A program made the position numbers and the translations under genes. The notes below the pieces were generated by a model. It was not told the DNA's origin, searched no databases, and saw only the letters and a program-made list of their open reading frames with translations. 64,000 bases of DNA from Primulina eburnea (taxonomy: Eukaryota; Streptophyta; Magnoliopsida; Lamiales; Gesneriaceae): assembly GCF_022965805.1 (NCBI RefSeq), contig NW_027331510.1:434001-498000 (forward strand), read 5' to 3'. Positions 45,226 through 56,966 of this stretch are shown one piece after another (the first letter of the stretch is position 1; every line of letters starts with the position of its first letter).

Positions 45226-46457
45226 GGAGAGTTTACTATTTCCCCTTTCTTTTTATTTTGCACATTCTGTATTTGCATTTACATTCATGAGTTTTTATGT
45301 TTTTAGTGTTTGTTTCATTTTGTGCAATGAGGGCATTTGCACAACTCTAGTATGAGGGGGTGGGTAGATTGTTATGTTTGCCGAGTTACTTGATTTTAAG
45401 TTTATTGCTTGTGTGCATGTTTGGTGTCGTTTATGGTGAGAAGACATAGTTTATGAGCCAATGATGATGTTGAATTGATAGTATACAAAAGTATTGATTG
45501 GTTCACTTCATGAATGGTACTCTTGATTGTTAAAGCATGAATTTTGGCACAAAGTTTGAACTTTTTGAGCACACATGTGTGGGGACTAGAATTTTGTAGG
45601 AATAATGGTGAAATTTGAAGGTTTTGTGTGGTTAACTTGAAAGGCATCATTTATGAGTTGATTTAGCATGTAAACCCATGAAGATAAGTCACTAATTGGG
45701 ACCTTGAATGAGAACATTTGATTTACCTTGAACTTTACATATACCTTTTTTTTTCTCAATGCACTGAATCAAAATATCATACTCCTAACCAGCTGTAATC
45801 CAAAGTATATATTCTTAGCCTAGGGAGTACATGTGTGAAAATTGTGCATAAAAAAAAAAGAGAAAAAAATGGTGGAGATGTAAGGTGAGGGGGAGCCGAA
45901 ATAAAAGGAATGAAATTCTATTCCTGGGCTAAAAGTTGGAGATGTAAGGAGACGAGGAAAGTCAGACGAAAAGTCTTGACGATTGCACAATGAAAATGAT
46001 CGATGTACTCCCGACTGTTAGCCACTTGAGCTTATTTTTCTTCTTTTCGACACCCTTCTCTGCACTTAAGAATCGAATAAAGTTCAAATTATGGTTAGTG
46101 ATAAATGGACACGGGGATGCATGCTAGTGAGACTTGTATTGAAGTGCTAATTGAGTGACTCGCATGATTGGATGATTGATCTATTTGAAGTACGAATGAC
46201 TAGACCCATCATGACACACACACACGTTCAAATTAATGTCAAGATTTATGTATAGATAAGAATGAGTATCCGTTTGTGATTTGACTTGATTATGATTTGT
46301 ATGTGGGAAAGTTTACTGAGACATGAGCATAAAAGTTGTTAACTCACCATGGACATTTACTTGTGTTAGTTATTTCTTGTTTGAGTAATTTTGTGGTTGT
46401 TGTGTTTGTTTAGAATCTCGTGCTTTAACCTATTTTACTCGAGGGCGAGCAAAAGGT
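45226..46457 (+). other. Athila-1 3' non-coding region
   Basis: No gene. It starts with a PPT-like motif at 45348-45361. A purine-rich stretch lies at about 45850-45990, with the phrase GGAGATGTAAGG twice. Confidence 0.6.
45348..45361 (+). other. Internal PPT-like site of Athila-1
   Basis: TAGTATGAGGGGGT, 13 of 14 identical to the true PPT at 46458-46471. It lies 1110 bp upstream, just after the env-like ORF. Confidence 0.65.
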
Positions 46458-46471
46458 TAGTATGAGAGGGT
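46458..46471 (+). other. Athila-1 polypurine tract
   Basis: TAGTATGAGAGGGT immediately before the TG of the 3' LTR. Confidence 0.8.
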
Positions 46472-47828
46472 TGATAGGACTCGTTTTTACGTGTTTTTAG
46501 TGTTGGTTTTGAGTCGCATTCACGCATAATATTTATTTGTTTTAGTTAATTTTGCATTGTTTTAGCATTATTTAGCATTTGACTAATCTCGTGTATTCTG
46601 TGGTTATTTTGTAGGAATTGAACCAAAAAAGTGGGAGAAACTTTGGCCTAATATCGAAGAGGTCTCGCTCGGGCGGTCAAAAGTGACCGCCCCAGCGAGC
46701 ATTGTGGTCTGGCCGAGGATTATTTTGCGCAAGTGTTTCTCTAGGGCAGTCAAAAGTGACCGCCCCAGCGAAACCAGGGACATGCTCGAGGAAGCTTATT
46801 CGAGGACCTCTCGCTAGGGCGGTCAAAATATACCGCCCTAGCGAGAAGCGAGATTGAGAAAGATTTGTTTCCAAATTTTGAGGGACTCTATCCTACACCA
46901 AACCTACACACGAGATCAGGCGCCAATTTATCATACTTTATCAGATTTTTCATCACTTTTCTTGGAGAGGAGGCTAGGAGCAAAGGAGATTTCGAAGACC
47001 TCGAGATTTCCACGCGTTGTGGCCGTCATCCATCGTCATATTTAGTATTTTCATTATTCTGTATTTTATTTCTTACATTAATTGTTGGTTTTTATCATGA
47101 ATTTCAGTAGCTAAACTCTATATTTGTTGGGATTTGAGGGGATCCTACCCCGTACTCGGTGTTTAACATTATTTCTCGACGTTTTTATTAGTGATTTGTT
47201 TATGCTATTGTTCTTTCTTGTTTCAATCGAAGCCTAGCTAACTTCCTTTAATTATTTCATGTTGTTAATGATTTCGATAGAATAATTAACAATACGATCA
47301 AATAGTATAAACCACGGATTTACAATTTTAGTAGATATACGGAATTGGGTACGTGTCGATAGTGATAGTTCACCCGGATGAAAGCTAGTGGATTCCATAG
47401 AATATAATGCAATCTTGAATTGTTAAATACTTGAGGACACTTGAGTACTGCATGTTTTTTATTAGTATTAATATAGCTCGACAGAGTATATTAATTAGTC
47501 TAGGGAATTCCGTCGAATGCACGAGTAAAAGTCGAGTGTAAATATTTAAACACGAGTGGTAGGTGAACTGATAATTCCCAAAAAATTCATTTCTCATCTG
47601 ATTTAATCCAAATTAATCATTGCGTTCTTGAATACGTTTTCTTTGCAATTCAATTATTTTAGTTGTTTAATCGACATTAGTTTAATCATCAACTCAATTT
47701 ATCGTTGCTAAAGAAATTTTACTTGAAAATAAAAATAGTGTAACGCAGTCCTTGTGGATCGATACTCGTATTCACTTACGTTTATTATAACTTGACTATC
47801 GTGCACTTGCGATATTTAAATCGAGCTT
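46472..47828 (+). repeat. Athila-1 3' LTR, first part
   Basis: 1357 bp, cut by Athila-2. AGCTT at 47824-47828 is the TSD of Athila-2. Hairpin cluster at 46664-46846. Confidence 0.93.
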
Positions 47829-48010
47829 TGATAAGTGCAATTTATTGTACTTTTATTACTTGTTTTTAACTTGGAATTTTGTGATTTTTGAGCAGGTTTT
47901 ATTTGATATGTTGTTGTTTTTGTTATTGTAGTTTGGAAGCTTAGAAATGAGAGTTTGGAATGATAAAGTGATGAATTAGAAGTGCAAGGGACAAAGATAC
48001 ACGCAGCAAT

Positions 48011-48230
48011 ACCGCTCCCGCGCCACACCAAGCACCGCCCCTGCGCTACCTGCCGAGAAGATAGCGCCCCCGCGCTGCTTACATGAGCGCCCCCGCGCCA
48101 ACTGCCGAGGCATGACCGCACCCGCGGTCATGCAAGCGCCGCACCCGCGCTGTCAACTCTGCAGCAAGAAATTTTTATGCGAAAGGACACCGCACCCGCG
48201 GTGCTTATACTGCTGCACCCGCGGTCATGC
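48011..48230. other. GC-rich palindrome cluster in Athila-2 LTR
   Basis: About eight 14-nt near-palindromes about 24 nt apart. Arms are either AGCGC/GCGCT or ACCGC/GCGGT around a short C-rich centre, for example ACCGCACCCGCGGT at about 48114. Repeated at about 58785-59004. Confidence 0.8.
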
Positions 48231-48320
48231 ACAGACAACTTCCGGAAATTGTGAAACTATGGTGTGCTGCGCATGGGACTTGAAGACTTTGGTGTTTTGC
48301 GTGCAAGACTTGTTGAGGAC

Positions 48321-48328
48321 TATAAAAA
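48321..48328 (+). promoter_or_regulatory. TATA box of Athila-2 LTR
   Basis: TATAAAAA about 90 bp after the GC cluster. Good candidate for the promoter; the transcript would start near 48350. Confidence 0.65.
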
Positions 48329-49280
48329 GCTCCCATTATTCATCATCTAGGGCATCTGGGAGCAAAAGGAAAGACTTGGAGGCTACAACAAAGAGATTAA
48401 AGATCAAGTGCATCCTTGGGAAAGTTCTTGCACATCTTTGGATAAAAGCTTCATTTGAACTCCAAAACTCTTGTTCTAAGTTCTTCTTTCTTTACTTTCA
48501 TTTTTATTTACTATGTTTTGTTTAAGATTTGTGTGTTGTTGTTTTATTTTTATTATTATGAACTAAATCTTAATTCTAGAGGAATGATGGAACAAAACTA
48601 GAAACCATGTGTTGAGATTCATGATTTATGCTATATAAGTTGTTTTATTGTTCATTTGTATGCTTCCAATTTTAATGCTTTCAAGTTATTGGCCATATCT
48701 TGAATGATGTTTATGTTTATAAATTATCACTTGGAAAAGGGAATTTATAAACTAGAAAGGGAAAAATACATCGATAGTATTTATATAGTTCGGGAGGACA
48801 TATAGTGCTATTGAAGCCATTAAAAGACTTGAGTGCTTATTGTGTTATTTAATTATAGATTGTTGATGGGGACGTTACAATCTTTTGTTAGATAATTAGT
48901 ATCTACTTAACACTCGGGAGAGGGAGTAGATGATTTTAGAATTCTTGGCTAATGAATAAGAAAGACAAATATAATATAGCTACACAAAAATACACATGGT
49001 GGATAGTTGCGTGAAATCGGACCTCTAGATCTTTTATTCTATTGTTGTTCACTATTATTTGGTACGATAATTCAAATTTAGTTTTAAATCTAGTTATTGG
49101 TATAAACAACTTCATCAATTGATTTTTCTAAATAAAATCAAGACTATTTTAATTACAAGCATTAATATAAATTTAAGAAATACATTCCTCGTGGGATCGA
49201 CACTTGTACTCAAAATGACATTTTACTATAACTTGACGTTGTGCACTTGCAAGCAATTAAGAAAACACGCAACAAGTTTT

Positions 49281-49298
49281 TGGCGCCGTTGCCGGGGA
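49281..49298 (+). other. Athila-2 primer binding site (tRNA-Asp)
   Basis: TGGCGCCGTTGCCGGGGA, 6 nt after the LTR. Full match to the 3' end expected for plant tRNA-Asp. Confidence 0.9.
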
Positions 49299-49415
49299 GT
49301 GTAAAATTTGAATTTATATTAGTATTGTTACCAATTAGTCTAGATTTTAATTTAGAGCTATTTTTATTATACTACATTAAACACTGATTTGTTTATTGTT
49401 TTTGTTTGACAGTGC

Positions 49416-52400
49416 ATGCGAAGATCGCAAAATCCTGACTTGCTTATCTTTGATCCTGAAATCGAAAGAACCGCAAGAAGGTTAAGAAAGGCAAGAAGAG
49501 AAGAGATTCGAGCAATGGCTGAAAACAGAGACAATGAAAATCCACCCCCTGCAATACCCATCAGAGATCATTTTAGGCCTGTACTGAATGCTCATTATTC
49601 TGGTATAGCACGAGGAACAATTAATGCAAACAACTTTGAGCTAAAGCCTGCATTGATAAACATGGTTCAACAGAATCAGTTTAATGGAGCCGCTACTGCA
49701 GATCCTCATCTACATCTCAGAACATTTCTTGAAATTACTGATACGGTGAAAATAAATGGTGTTTCTGATGATATAATTCGAATGCGTTTGTTTCCTTTTT
49801 CTCTTAGGGACCAAGCAAGAGGATGGCTCCAATCGCTTCCTTTGGGGAGTATCACTACATGGCAGGAGTTAGCAACTAAGTTACTTGCAAAATATTTCCC
49901 ACCTGCAAAGTCTGCACAGTTGAAAATCGAGATAAGTACTTTTAGGCAGACTGATTTTGAGCAACTATATGAGGCATGGGAAAGATATAAGGAGTTGTTG
50001 AGAAGATGTCCAAACCATGGTTTCGAAGATTGGGTACAAATTGAATTATTTTACAATGGTTTGAATGGACAAACAAGAGGTACTGTGGATGCAGCAGCTG
50101 GTGGCACGATATTTGCAAAATCACCTGATCAAGCATATGATTTGCTTGAACAGATGACCATTAACAGTTATCAGTGGCCGTCAGAAAGATCAGGAGTAAA
50201 GAAGCAAGCTGGAATTTATGCCATAGATCCTATTACCTCACTTACTGCTCAAGTTTCAGCTTTGACAAATCAAATTGCAGCAATGAATAAGACTGGTACA
50301 TCAGAGGTTGAAAATGCATCGGTTGTTACTGAAGAACCACAAATTCCTGATGAGGCTCATTATATCAACAATAGGAATTTTGGTGGCTACGGAGGATATC
50401 GAGGTAACCCTCCCTCTAACACTTATCATCCTGGATTGAGAAATCATGAAAATTTTTCATATGCTAATAATAAGAATGTGTTGAATCCTCCACCGGGGTT
50501 CAATACATCAAAGGGGGAGGGAAAGCCTTCATTTGAAGATTTGGTAGGTACATTTGTTGCTGAGTCTGGAAAACGGATGGCGAGAACTGAATCTCGTCTT
50601 GACAATATGGAGACTCACATGGGAAACATGGGTGCCACAATGAAATCTTTGGAAACACAAATCGGACAGTTGGCCAATGCTCTAAAAGATCAGAACAAGG
50701 GGCAATTTCCCAGTAACACAGAGGTGAACCCAAAAGAGCAATGCAAAGCTGTAACTTTAAGAAGTGGAAAAGAACTTGAGGTTAAAAATTCCAATGAGAA
50801 GGATGAAAATGAGGTGATTGTTGAAGAAGTTGAAATTGAGGGTTCCAAAGCAGAAGCTGAAATTGAACAACCTCCGGTATTCAAACCGACTCTTCCATAT
50901 CCGCTGAGGTTCAAGAAGAAGAAATTGGATGATCAATTTGCCAAATTTTTGGAGATCTTCAAGAAGATTCATATCAACATCCCATTTGCTGATGCTTTAG
51001 AGCAAATGCCAAACTATGCAAAGTTCATAAAAGATGTGATGTCAAAGAAGAGAAAGTTGCATGAGTTTGAGACAGTGAAATTGACAGAAGAGTGTAGCGC
51101 CATACTTCAAAGGAAACTACCACAGAAACTCAAAGATCCAGGGAGTTTTACTATCCCTTGTGTTATTGGTGGTTCTAGAATAAATAAAGCTTTATGTGAT
51201 TTAGGTGCCAGTATTAATTTAATGCCTTTTTCTATTTACAGGACTTTAGAGCTTGGTGAGGTGAAGCCTAGCACTATTACCTTGCAGCTGGCGGATAGAT
51301 CACTTACATATCCACGGGGTATTGTGGAGGATGTTCTGGTAAAGGTAGACAAATTTATATTTCCTGCTGATTTTGTCATTCTAGATATGGAAGAAGACAA
51401 GGACACCCCACTTATCTTTGGAAGGCCATTTTTGGTCACTGGAAAAGCTTTGATCGATGTGCACAAGGGTGAGCTTACATTGAGAGTAGGTGGAGAAGAA
51501 GTCATGTTCAACATCTACAACACAATCAAAGAACCAAATGAGGTAAGTACTTGTAATAGCATTGATGTAATTGACTCATGTGTATCTCATGTTGGTGCAG
51601 GAAGATTGACAAAAGATTCCTTGGAGAGATGCTTGTTGGAATCGGCGTCTATATTGGATGAAGATGATTGGGATGTCCAAGAGGAGTTACTTGCTCTCGA
51701 TACATTGCCTAAAGAAAAGATTGATGTGCATAATGTAGAACTACTTGAAGATGCAAATATAGAGGTACCAAAAGTATCCCCTGAATTGAAGGAACTTCCA
51801 AGTCACCTTTGTTATGCATTTTTAGGTGAAAATTCAACATATCCGGTAATCATATCTTCTTTTCTTACTTGTAATGAAAAAGAAAAATTGTTGAGGGTGT
51901 TGAGAGAATTTAAATCTGCTTTGGGATGGACAATTGCTGATATAAGGGGAATTAGTCCTACTGTTTGTATGCATAAAATTTTGATGCAGGAATCATATTC
52001 ACCTTATGTTGATCATCAGAGAAGGCTTAATCCTGCAATGAAAGAAGTTGTAAGGGCTGAGGTGTTAAAATTGTTAAATGCTGGTGTTATTTATGCTATA
52101 TCTGATAGCTCATGGGTTTCACCAGTACAAGTAGTGCCTAAGAAGGGAGGAATAACTGTAGTGAAAAATGAGAACAACGAATTGATTTCAACTCGTCCAG
52201 TGACTGGTTGGCGAGTATGCATAGACTACAGAAAATTGAATGATGCTACTAGGAAAGATCATTTCCCACTTCCATTTATTGACCAGATGCTTGATAGAGT
52301 TGGTGGTTATCATTATTATTGTTTTCTAGATGGTTATTCAGGTTACAATCAGATTGTAATAGCACCGGAGGATCAGGAGAAGACTACTTTCACTTGCCCT

Positions 52401-54671
52401 TACGGTACATTTGCTTTCAGGAGAATGCCATTTGGACTATGCAATGCACCTGCTACTTTTCAGAGGTGTATGATGGCCATATTTTCTGACATGGTTGAGG
52501 AAATAATGGAGGTTTTTATGGATGACATTTCTGTATTTGGTACATCTTTTGATCATTGTTTGCAAAATTTAATGCTCGTTTTGCAGAGATGTCAAGCTAA
52601 GAATCTAGTTCTAAATTGGGAAAAATGTCACTTCATGGTTCCCGAAGGTATTGTGCTTGGCCACAAAATTTCAGCTAAAGGAATAGAAGTTGACAGGGCC
52701 AAAGTTGTGGCAATTGAAAATCTTCCACCGCCAAAGAACGTGAAAGGAATAAGAAGTTTCTTGGGACATGCCGGGTTTTATCGTCGTTATATCAAAGATT
52801 TCTCTAAAATTACTAGACCTTTATGTAATTTGTTAGAGAAAGATTCAACATTTATTTTTGACGATGATTGTTTGCAGGCATTTAACACGATCAAGAAAGC
52901 ACTGATTTCTGCTCCCATTATGATAGTGCCTGATTGGAAGGAGCCTTTTGAGCTCATGTGCGATGCTAGCGACTATGCTGTAGGAGCTGCATTGGGACAG
53001 AGGAGAGATAAGATGTTCAAGGCTATATACTATGCAAGTCGTACACTTAATGCAGCTCAACAGAACTATACAACTACTGAGAAAGAGATGCTAGCAGTAG
53101 TGTTCGCATTTGACAAGTTCAGAACATATCTTATTGGCACCAAGGTAACTGTTTTCACGGACCATGCAGCGCTTCGCTACTTGTTTGCCAAAAAGGATGC
53201 CAAGCCCAGGTTGATACGATGGATACTCCTACTTCAAGAATTTGATTTTGAAGTAAAAGACAAGAAAGGTTGTGAAAATCAGGTAGCAGATCACTTATCA
53301 CGACTAGAGTTAGAAGAAAGAACGGAAAGTGGAGTTATAAATGAGTTGTTCCCAGACGAACAACTGTTTGAGGTAAGTTCTAAACTCCCGTGGTTTGCTG
53401 ATATAGCTAACTTCTTGTCTTGTGGTACTTTTCCTCCAGATCTGAATCATCACCAGAAAAAGAAGTTCTTCCATGATATAAAATTTTTCTTTTGGGATGA
53501 TCCTTGTGTTTATAAGAGATGTGCTGATCAAGTGATTAGGAGATGTGTTGATGGAGAAGATGCACACAAAATTCTGGAACAATGTCATTCATCACCGTAT
53601 GGTGGACATTTTGGGGTAACACGAACAGCAGCTAAGGTATTGCAATCAGGTTTTTACTGGCCTACTTTGTTCAAGGATAGCTATACCTTAGTGAAATCAT
53701 GTGATAGGTGCCAAAGGTTAGGGAACATTTCTAGGCGTCACGAATTACCACTGACAAATATTTTGGAAGTGGAACTTTTTGATGTCTGGGGCATAGATTT
53801 CATGGGACCTTTTCCCCCTTCTTTTGGTCAATCTTACATATTATTAGCTGTAGATTATGTTTCGAAATGGGTGGAAGCAATCGCCACCAGTACTAATGAT
53901 GCTCGTGTTGTAGTTAAATTTGTGCACAAGAACATTTTCACAAGGTTTGGAACACCAAGAGCTATCATAAGTGATAAAGGTACGCACTTTTGCAATAAAA
54001 TTTTCAATTCACTGATGGCTAAATACAATGTGAAGCACAGAGTGGCATTGGCATATCATCCTCAGTCAAACGGCCAAGCTGAAATATCCAACCGGGAAAT
54101 CAAACAAATCTTAGAAAAGACTGTCAATACAAACCGGAAGGATTGGGCTATAAAGTTGGATGATGCACTGTGGGCTTATAGGACAGCATTCAAGACACCT
54201 ATAGGGATGTCTCCCTATAGGTTGGTTTTTGGTAAAGCCTGTCACTTGCCGCTGGAATTGGAGCACCGAGCATTCTGGGCAGTTAAGAAGTTAAATTTTG
54301 ATTTGAAAGCCGCTGGTGATGAAAGAAAACTACAGTTAAATGAAATGGAGGAATTTCGAAATGAAGCTTATGAAAATGCCAAGATTTATAAAGAACAGAC
54401 AAAAAAGTGGCATGACAAACTCATTGTACGAAAGGAAATAAAACCAGGACAACAAGTACTCTTGTTCAATTCCCGTCTTAAGTTGTTTCCTGGTAAGTTG
54501 AAATCACGTTGGTCAGGCCCATTTTTGGTGGAGACGGTGTATCCTCATGGGGCGATTGAGCTAAAATGCAGTGATGGGAGGACTTTCAAGGTGAATGGCC
54601 AAAGAGTAAAACCATATTATGGAAACGAAGTAAGGCACCTTGACAACATTCCATTGGGCGGTTCAACTTGA
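49416..54671 (+). CDS. Athila-2 gag-pol polyprotein, intact
   Basis: 1751 codons without a break. The start ATG fits the Athila N-terminus ([20 protein letters not shown]). Gag: [52 protein letters not shown]. No CCHC zinc knuckle is visible where Athila-1 has one. Protease D595-L-G-A. RT about residues 900-1100, active site FMDDISVFG at D1036-D1037. RNase H about 1180-1300 ([25 protein letters not shown]). Integrase zinc region about 1395-1435 (CDRCQRLGN), core D near 1461 (GIDFMGPF), D near 1520 (IISDKGTHF), E near 1554 ([11 protein letters not shown]). It should cut itself into capsid, protease, RT/RNase H and integrase, acting in cytoplasmic particles and then in the nucleus. It is the only complete polyprotein in the window. 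Confidence 0.95.
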   Translation: MRRSQNPDLLIFDPEIERTARRLRKARREEIRAMAENRDNENPPPAIPIRDHFRPVLNAHYSGIARGTINANNFELKPALINMVQQNQFNGAATADPHLHLRTFLEITDTVKINGVSDDIIRMRLFPFSLRDQARGWLQSLPLGSITTWQELATKLLAKYFPPAKSAQLKIEISTFRQTDFEQLYEAWERYKELLRRCPNHGFEDWVQIELFYNGLNGQTRGTVDAAAGGTIFAKSPDQAYDLLEQMTINSYQWPSERSGVKKQAGIYAIDPITSLTAQVSALTNQIAAMNKTGTSEVENASVVTEEPQIPDEAHYINNRNFGGYGGYRGNPPSNTYHPGLRNHENFSYANNKNVLNPPPGFNTSKGEGKPSFEDLVGTFVAESGKRMARTESRLDNMETHMGNMGATMKSLETQIGQLANALKDQNKGQFPSNTEVNPKEQCKAVTLRSGKELEVKNSNEKDENEVIVEEVEIEGSKAEAEIEQPPVFKPTLPYPLRFKKKKLDDQFAKFLEIFKKIHINIPFADALEQMPNYAKFIKDVMSKKRKLHEFETVKLTEECSAILQRKLPQKLKDPGSFTIPCVIGGSRINKALCDLGASINLMPFSIYRTLELGEVKPSTITLQLADRSLTYPRGIVEDVLVKVDKFIFPADFVILDMEEDKDTPLIFGRPFLVTGKALIDVHKGELTLRVGGEEVMFNIYNTIKEPNEVSTCNSIDVIDSCVSHVGAGRLTKDSLERCLLESASILDEDDWDVQEELLALDTLPKEKIDVHNVELLEDANIEVPKVSPELKELPSHLCYAFLGENSTYPVIISSFLTCNEKEKLLRVLREFKSALGWTIADIRGISPTVCMHKILMQESYSPYVDHQRRLNPAMKEVVRAEVLKLLNAGVIYAISDSSWVSPVQVVPKKGGITVVKNENNELISTRPVTGWRVCIDYRKLNDATRKDHFPLPFIDQMLDRVGGYHYYCFLDGYSGYNQIVIAPEDQEKTTFTCPYGTFAFRRMPFGLCNAPATFQRCMMAIFSDMVEEIMEVFMDDISVFGTSFDHCLQNLMLVLQRCQAKNLVLNWEKCHFMVPEGIVLGHKISAKGIEVDRAKVVAIENLPPPKNVKGIRSFLGHAGFYRRYIKDFSKITRPLCNLLEKDSTFIFDDDCLQAFNTIKKALISAPIMIVPDWKEPFELMCDASDYAVGAALGQRRDKMFKAIYYASRTLNAAQQNYTTTEKEMLAVVFAFDKFRTYLIGTKVTVFTDHAALRYLFAKKDAKPRLIRWILLLQEFDFEVKDKKGCENQVADHLSRLELEERTESGVINELFPDEQLFEVSSKLPWFADIANFLSCGTFPPDLNHHQKKKFFHDIKFFFWDDPCVYKRCADQVIRRCVDGEDAHKILEQCHSSPYGGHFGVTRTAAKVLQSGFYWPTLFKDSYTLVKSCDRCQRLGNISRRHELPLTNILEVELFDVWGIDFMGPFPPSFGQSYILLAVDYVSKWVEAIATSTNDARVVVKFVHKNIFTRFGTPRAIISDKGTHFCNKIFNSLMAKYNVKHRVALAYHPQSNGQAEISNREIKQILEKTVNTNRKDWAIKLDDALWAYRTAFKTPIGMSPYRLVFGKACHLPLELEHRAFWAVKKLNFDLKAAGDERKLQLNEMEEFRNEAYENAKIYKEQTKKWHDKLIVRKEIKPGQQVLLFNSRLKLFPGKLKSRWSGPFLVETVYPHGAIELKCSDGRTFKVNGQRVKPYYGNEVRHLDNIPLGGST

Positions 54672-55799
54672 TATAGGCTGATGGTAGTCAGGCTGATGAC
54701 GTTAAACCAAGCGCTTATTGGGAGGCAACCCAATTCTTTGTTTCTTGTTTGCATTGTGATTTCAGTTTTTATTTTATTTTAATCATGTTATTTTTAGTTG
54801 TGTATTTTTAATAAAGTGTATGTTTATATCTTCCCGAATTTAATGAATCCCAATTGTTTTCTTTTCAGGATTGAAAATTTGAGAAGAAAATATTTTGACA
54901 AAACAGTCTCATGAGCACTGCACCTATGCTTGAGGTGCATTCAAATACAGAAAATTCGAAGCAGGAGTGCACCCGCAGCACAAAGACAGCGCCCCCGCGC
55001 TAGGATTGCCGAACACATAGCGCACCCGCGCTGCTTAAGTTACCGCGGCCGCGCTACATGCCGAGACTACAGCGCACCCGCGCGCCTTAACATACCGCAC
55101 CCGCGCTGCGTCGATGGAAAAATTCATGCAAATGCCGAGAACATACCGCACCCGCGCTGCTTACGTTACTGCGGCCGCGCTACCTGCCGAGACAATAGCG
55201 CTCCCGCGCTCCTTAAGTTGCCGCACCCGCGCTGCATTTCGAACATCTACCGCTCCCGCGGTCTTCCAAACAGCGCACCCGCGGTGTGCCATTTTAAGAA
55301 CAAAATCGGGCATGCCAATCCATTTCCGAAAAATCCTTCTCAAGAACACCTCTTCCATTTTCGAAATCTTCTCTCAACCAAACTCTTTTCACACTCATTT
55401 TTTGTGATTCCTTCCACAAATTTACTACTCCCAACCAAAATATCTTAACCCATTCCATCAAATATCAATTCTTTTCAAGAAAATTTCAAATCCAAGCCTA
55501 GGGTTTGAAAAAGGGGCTCGAAATTTCTTCAAGATTTGACTGGAAATTTGTTTTTGTTCTTCAAGAAACAACTCAACACACCCAAGGTGAGCAATTTCTT
55601 GCAAATTTGAAGCTAATTTCGAAATTTGTTGCTTGGGAAGGAAATTTCATTTGGTGAAGAATATTGTGATTTTGGTAATATTGTTGGTTGATATTGTATA
55701 CATTGTTGTGTTGAGTTGAGAAGTAGTTTGGGGAAAGCAAGAAGTTATTATTTTGAGAAGAAGGTTGAATTGAGTTGTGTAAACAAGGTGTTTGACAAA
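54672..55799 (+). other. Athila-2 post-pol region with GC-rich cluster
   Basis: Non-coding. A perfect stem (ATTGGG/CCCAAT, loop AGGCAA) at 54717-54734 follows the pol stop. At 54960-55290 there are about twelve more palindromes of the LTR type, about 25 nt apart. The ORFs through this cluster, rich in H-P-R-C, are translated repeats and not genes. The env-like ORF follows. Confidence 0.8.
54717..54734 (+). other. Post-pol stem-loop
   Basis: ATTGGGAGGCAACCCAAT, 45 nt after the pol stop codon. Six-base perfect stem. A similar GGGAGGCAACCC phrase follows pol in many plant gypsy elements, from memory. Confidence 0.6.
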
Positions 55800-56696
55800 A
55801 TGCCATTGAAAAGAAAGTCATCCAAGGGAGCTTCTTCATCAACAGCAGTGAACTATGATGCGAGTAGATTTTATAATGAAAAAGCGGAGGAACAATATGG
55901 GAAAATTTTAAATCGAAGCATTATCAAGGAGAGGGGTTTTGATCTTAGTTATCCTAATACTCAAATAGAACAAGTGCTTAGGGATCGACAGTGGGAGGAG
56001 TTTGGAAGACAGCCACAGGATGCTGTCATATCATTGGTGAGAGAGTTTTATGCAAATTTGAAGGTGAGACATGATCGGTTGGTGGTATTTGTGAGAGGTA
56101 AAGAGGTCGCTTTTGATGCACGGACAATCAACACTGTATATGGTTTTCCTGAAATAATGCATGATGAGTATGAAGAATACAAAAATGGGCATGTTGATTA
56201 TGAAAATATTCTTCAAACTATTTGTACACAGGGAGCCGAATGGCGGATGCGAGATAACGTGCACTTAAGCCTTGCAAAGTCTGACCTCAGGGAAATGGCA
56301 AAATATTGGTATTCATTCATTGCTGCCAGAATAAAGCCTACAGAACACACCACCACTGTGATTAAGGAGAGGGCCATCCTCATATACTGCATTATGACAG
56401 GGAAGACAATCGATCTAGGTCGATTGCTTCAGAATTCAATTTACGATTATGCATGTGGCAACTCTCCGAGTGGACTTCTCCACCCCTCTCTCATCACTGT
56501 TTTATGCCAACATGTGGGGGTTACTTGGGCACCAAATGAAGAAGTTCTGAAGCCTAAAAATCCTATTGTGATAGCTCAGGCATTTATGGGATTCAGAAAT
56601 GATCAAGCTGCAGCACGAAGAGCTGAAAGGGAATTTAATCGGAGAGCTGCAGAGAGGCGTGACCAAGCCCAAGCTCAAGAGCCACAGCCACAGTAA
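55800..56696 (+). CDS. Athila-2 env-like ORF
   Basis: 298 codons from the Met at 55800 (MPLKRKSSKGASSS), chosen because Athila-1 shows a matching basic, Ser-rich N-terminus; the frame is open further upstream to 55716. Domain: KAEEQYGKILNRSIIKERGF, VISLVREFYANLKVR, DARTINTVYGFPE, the same plant-transposon-protein domain as in Athila-1. It ends in a basic, Gln-rich segment and TAA at 56694-56696. No signal peptide or membrane helix is visible. The function in Athila is not established. Confidence 0.75.
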   Translation: MPLKRKSSKGASSSTAVNYDASRFYNEKAEEQYGKILNRSIIKERGFDLSYPNTQIEQVLRDRQWEEFGRQPQDAVISLVREFYANLKVRHDRLVVFVRGKEVAFDARTINTVYGFPEIMHDEYEEYKNGHVDYENILQTICTQGAEWRMRDNVHLSLAKSDLREMAKYWYSFIAARIKPTEHTTTVIKERAILIYCIMTGKTIDLGRLLQNSIYDYACGNSPSGLLHPSLITVLCQHVGVTWAPNEEVLKPKNPIVIAQAFMGFRNDQAAARRAEREFNRRAAERRDQAQAQEPQPQ

Positions 56697-56963
56697 AGGA
56701 ATAGGAGAAATAGGCTGAATCAGTTGGAGGAGGATATGAGGGTATCACGCCAAGAGATGGATGCTTTTCGGTATCGGACCGATACATTCATGGATTACAT
56801 GATGGATTTCACATCAGCCTTGGCTCATCAGTTTCCCTCTGCTGCCACTTCGGGACATCCATTTCCACCTCCTCCACAGTGGCCACCTGTCTACCACCCA
56901 CCAGAGTTCCAACAACAACCCAACCCTGATGACGATGAAGAGGATGATGGCAATGACCACTGA
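56697..56963 (+). pseudogene. Continuation of env-like frame after the stop
   Basis: In frame with the ORF ending at 56696: RNRRNRLNQLEED, a helical segment, a Pro-rich stretch and an acidic end (DDDEEDDGNDH), then TGA. The composition matches the tail of the Athila-1 ORF, so this was once, or still is, part of the same protein. Confidence 0.6.
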
Positions 56964-56966
56964 CGG

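Larger units (their letters stand above)
47829..49274 (+). repeat. Athila-2 5' LTR
   Basis: 1446 bp, same length as 58603-60048. Contains a GC-rich repeat cluster and a TATA box. Confidence 0.95.

Noticed and set aside
54930..55448. 172-codon plus ORF rich in H-P-R-C (similar ORFs at 48112-48525 and 58886-59299)
   Set aside because: It is translation of the GC-rich palindrome cluster. The repeated peptide follows from the DNA repeat, and the LTR copies are identical for trivial reasons.
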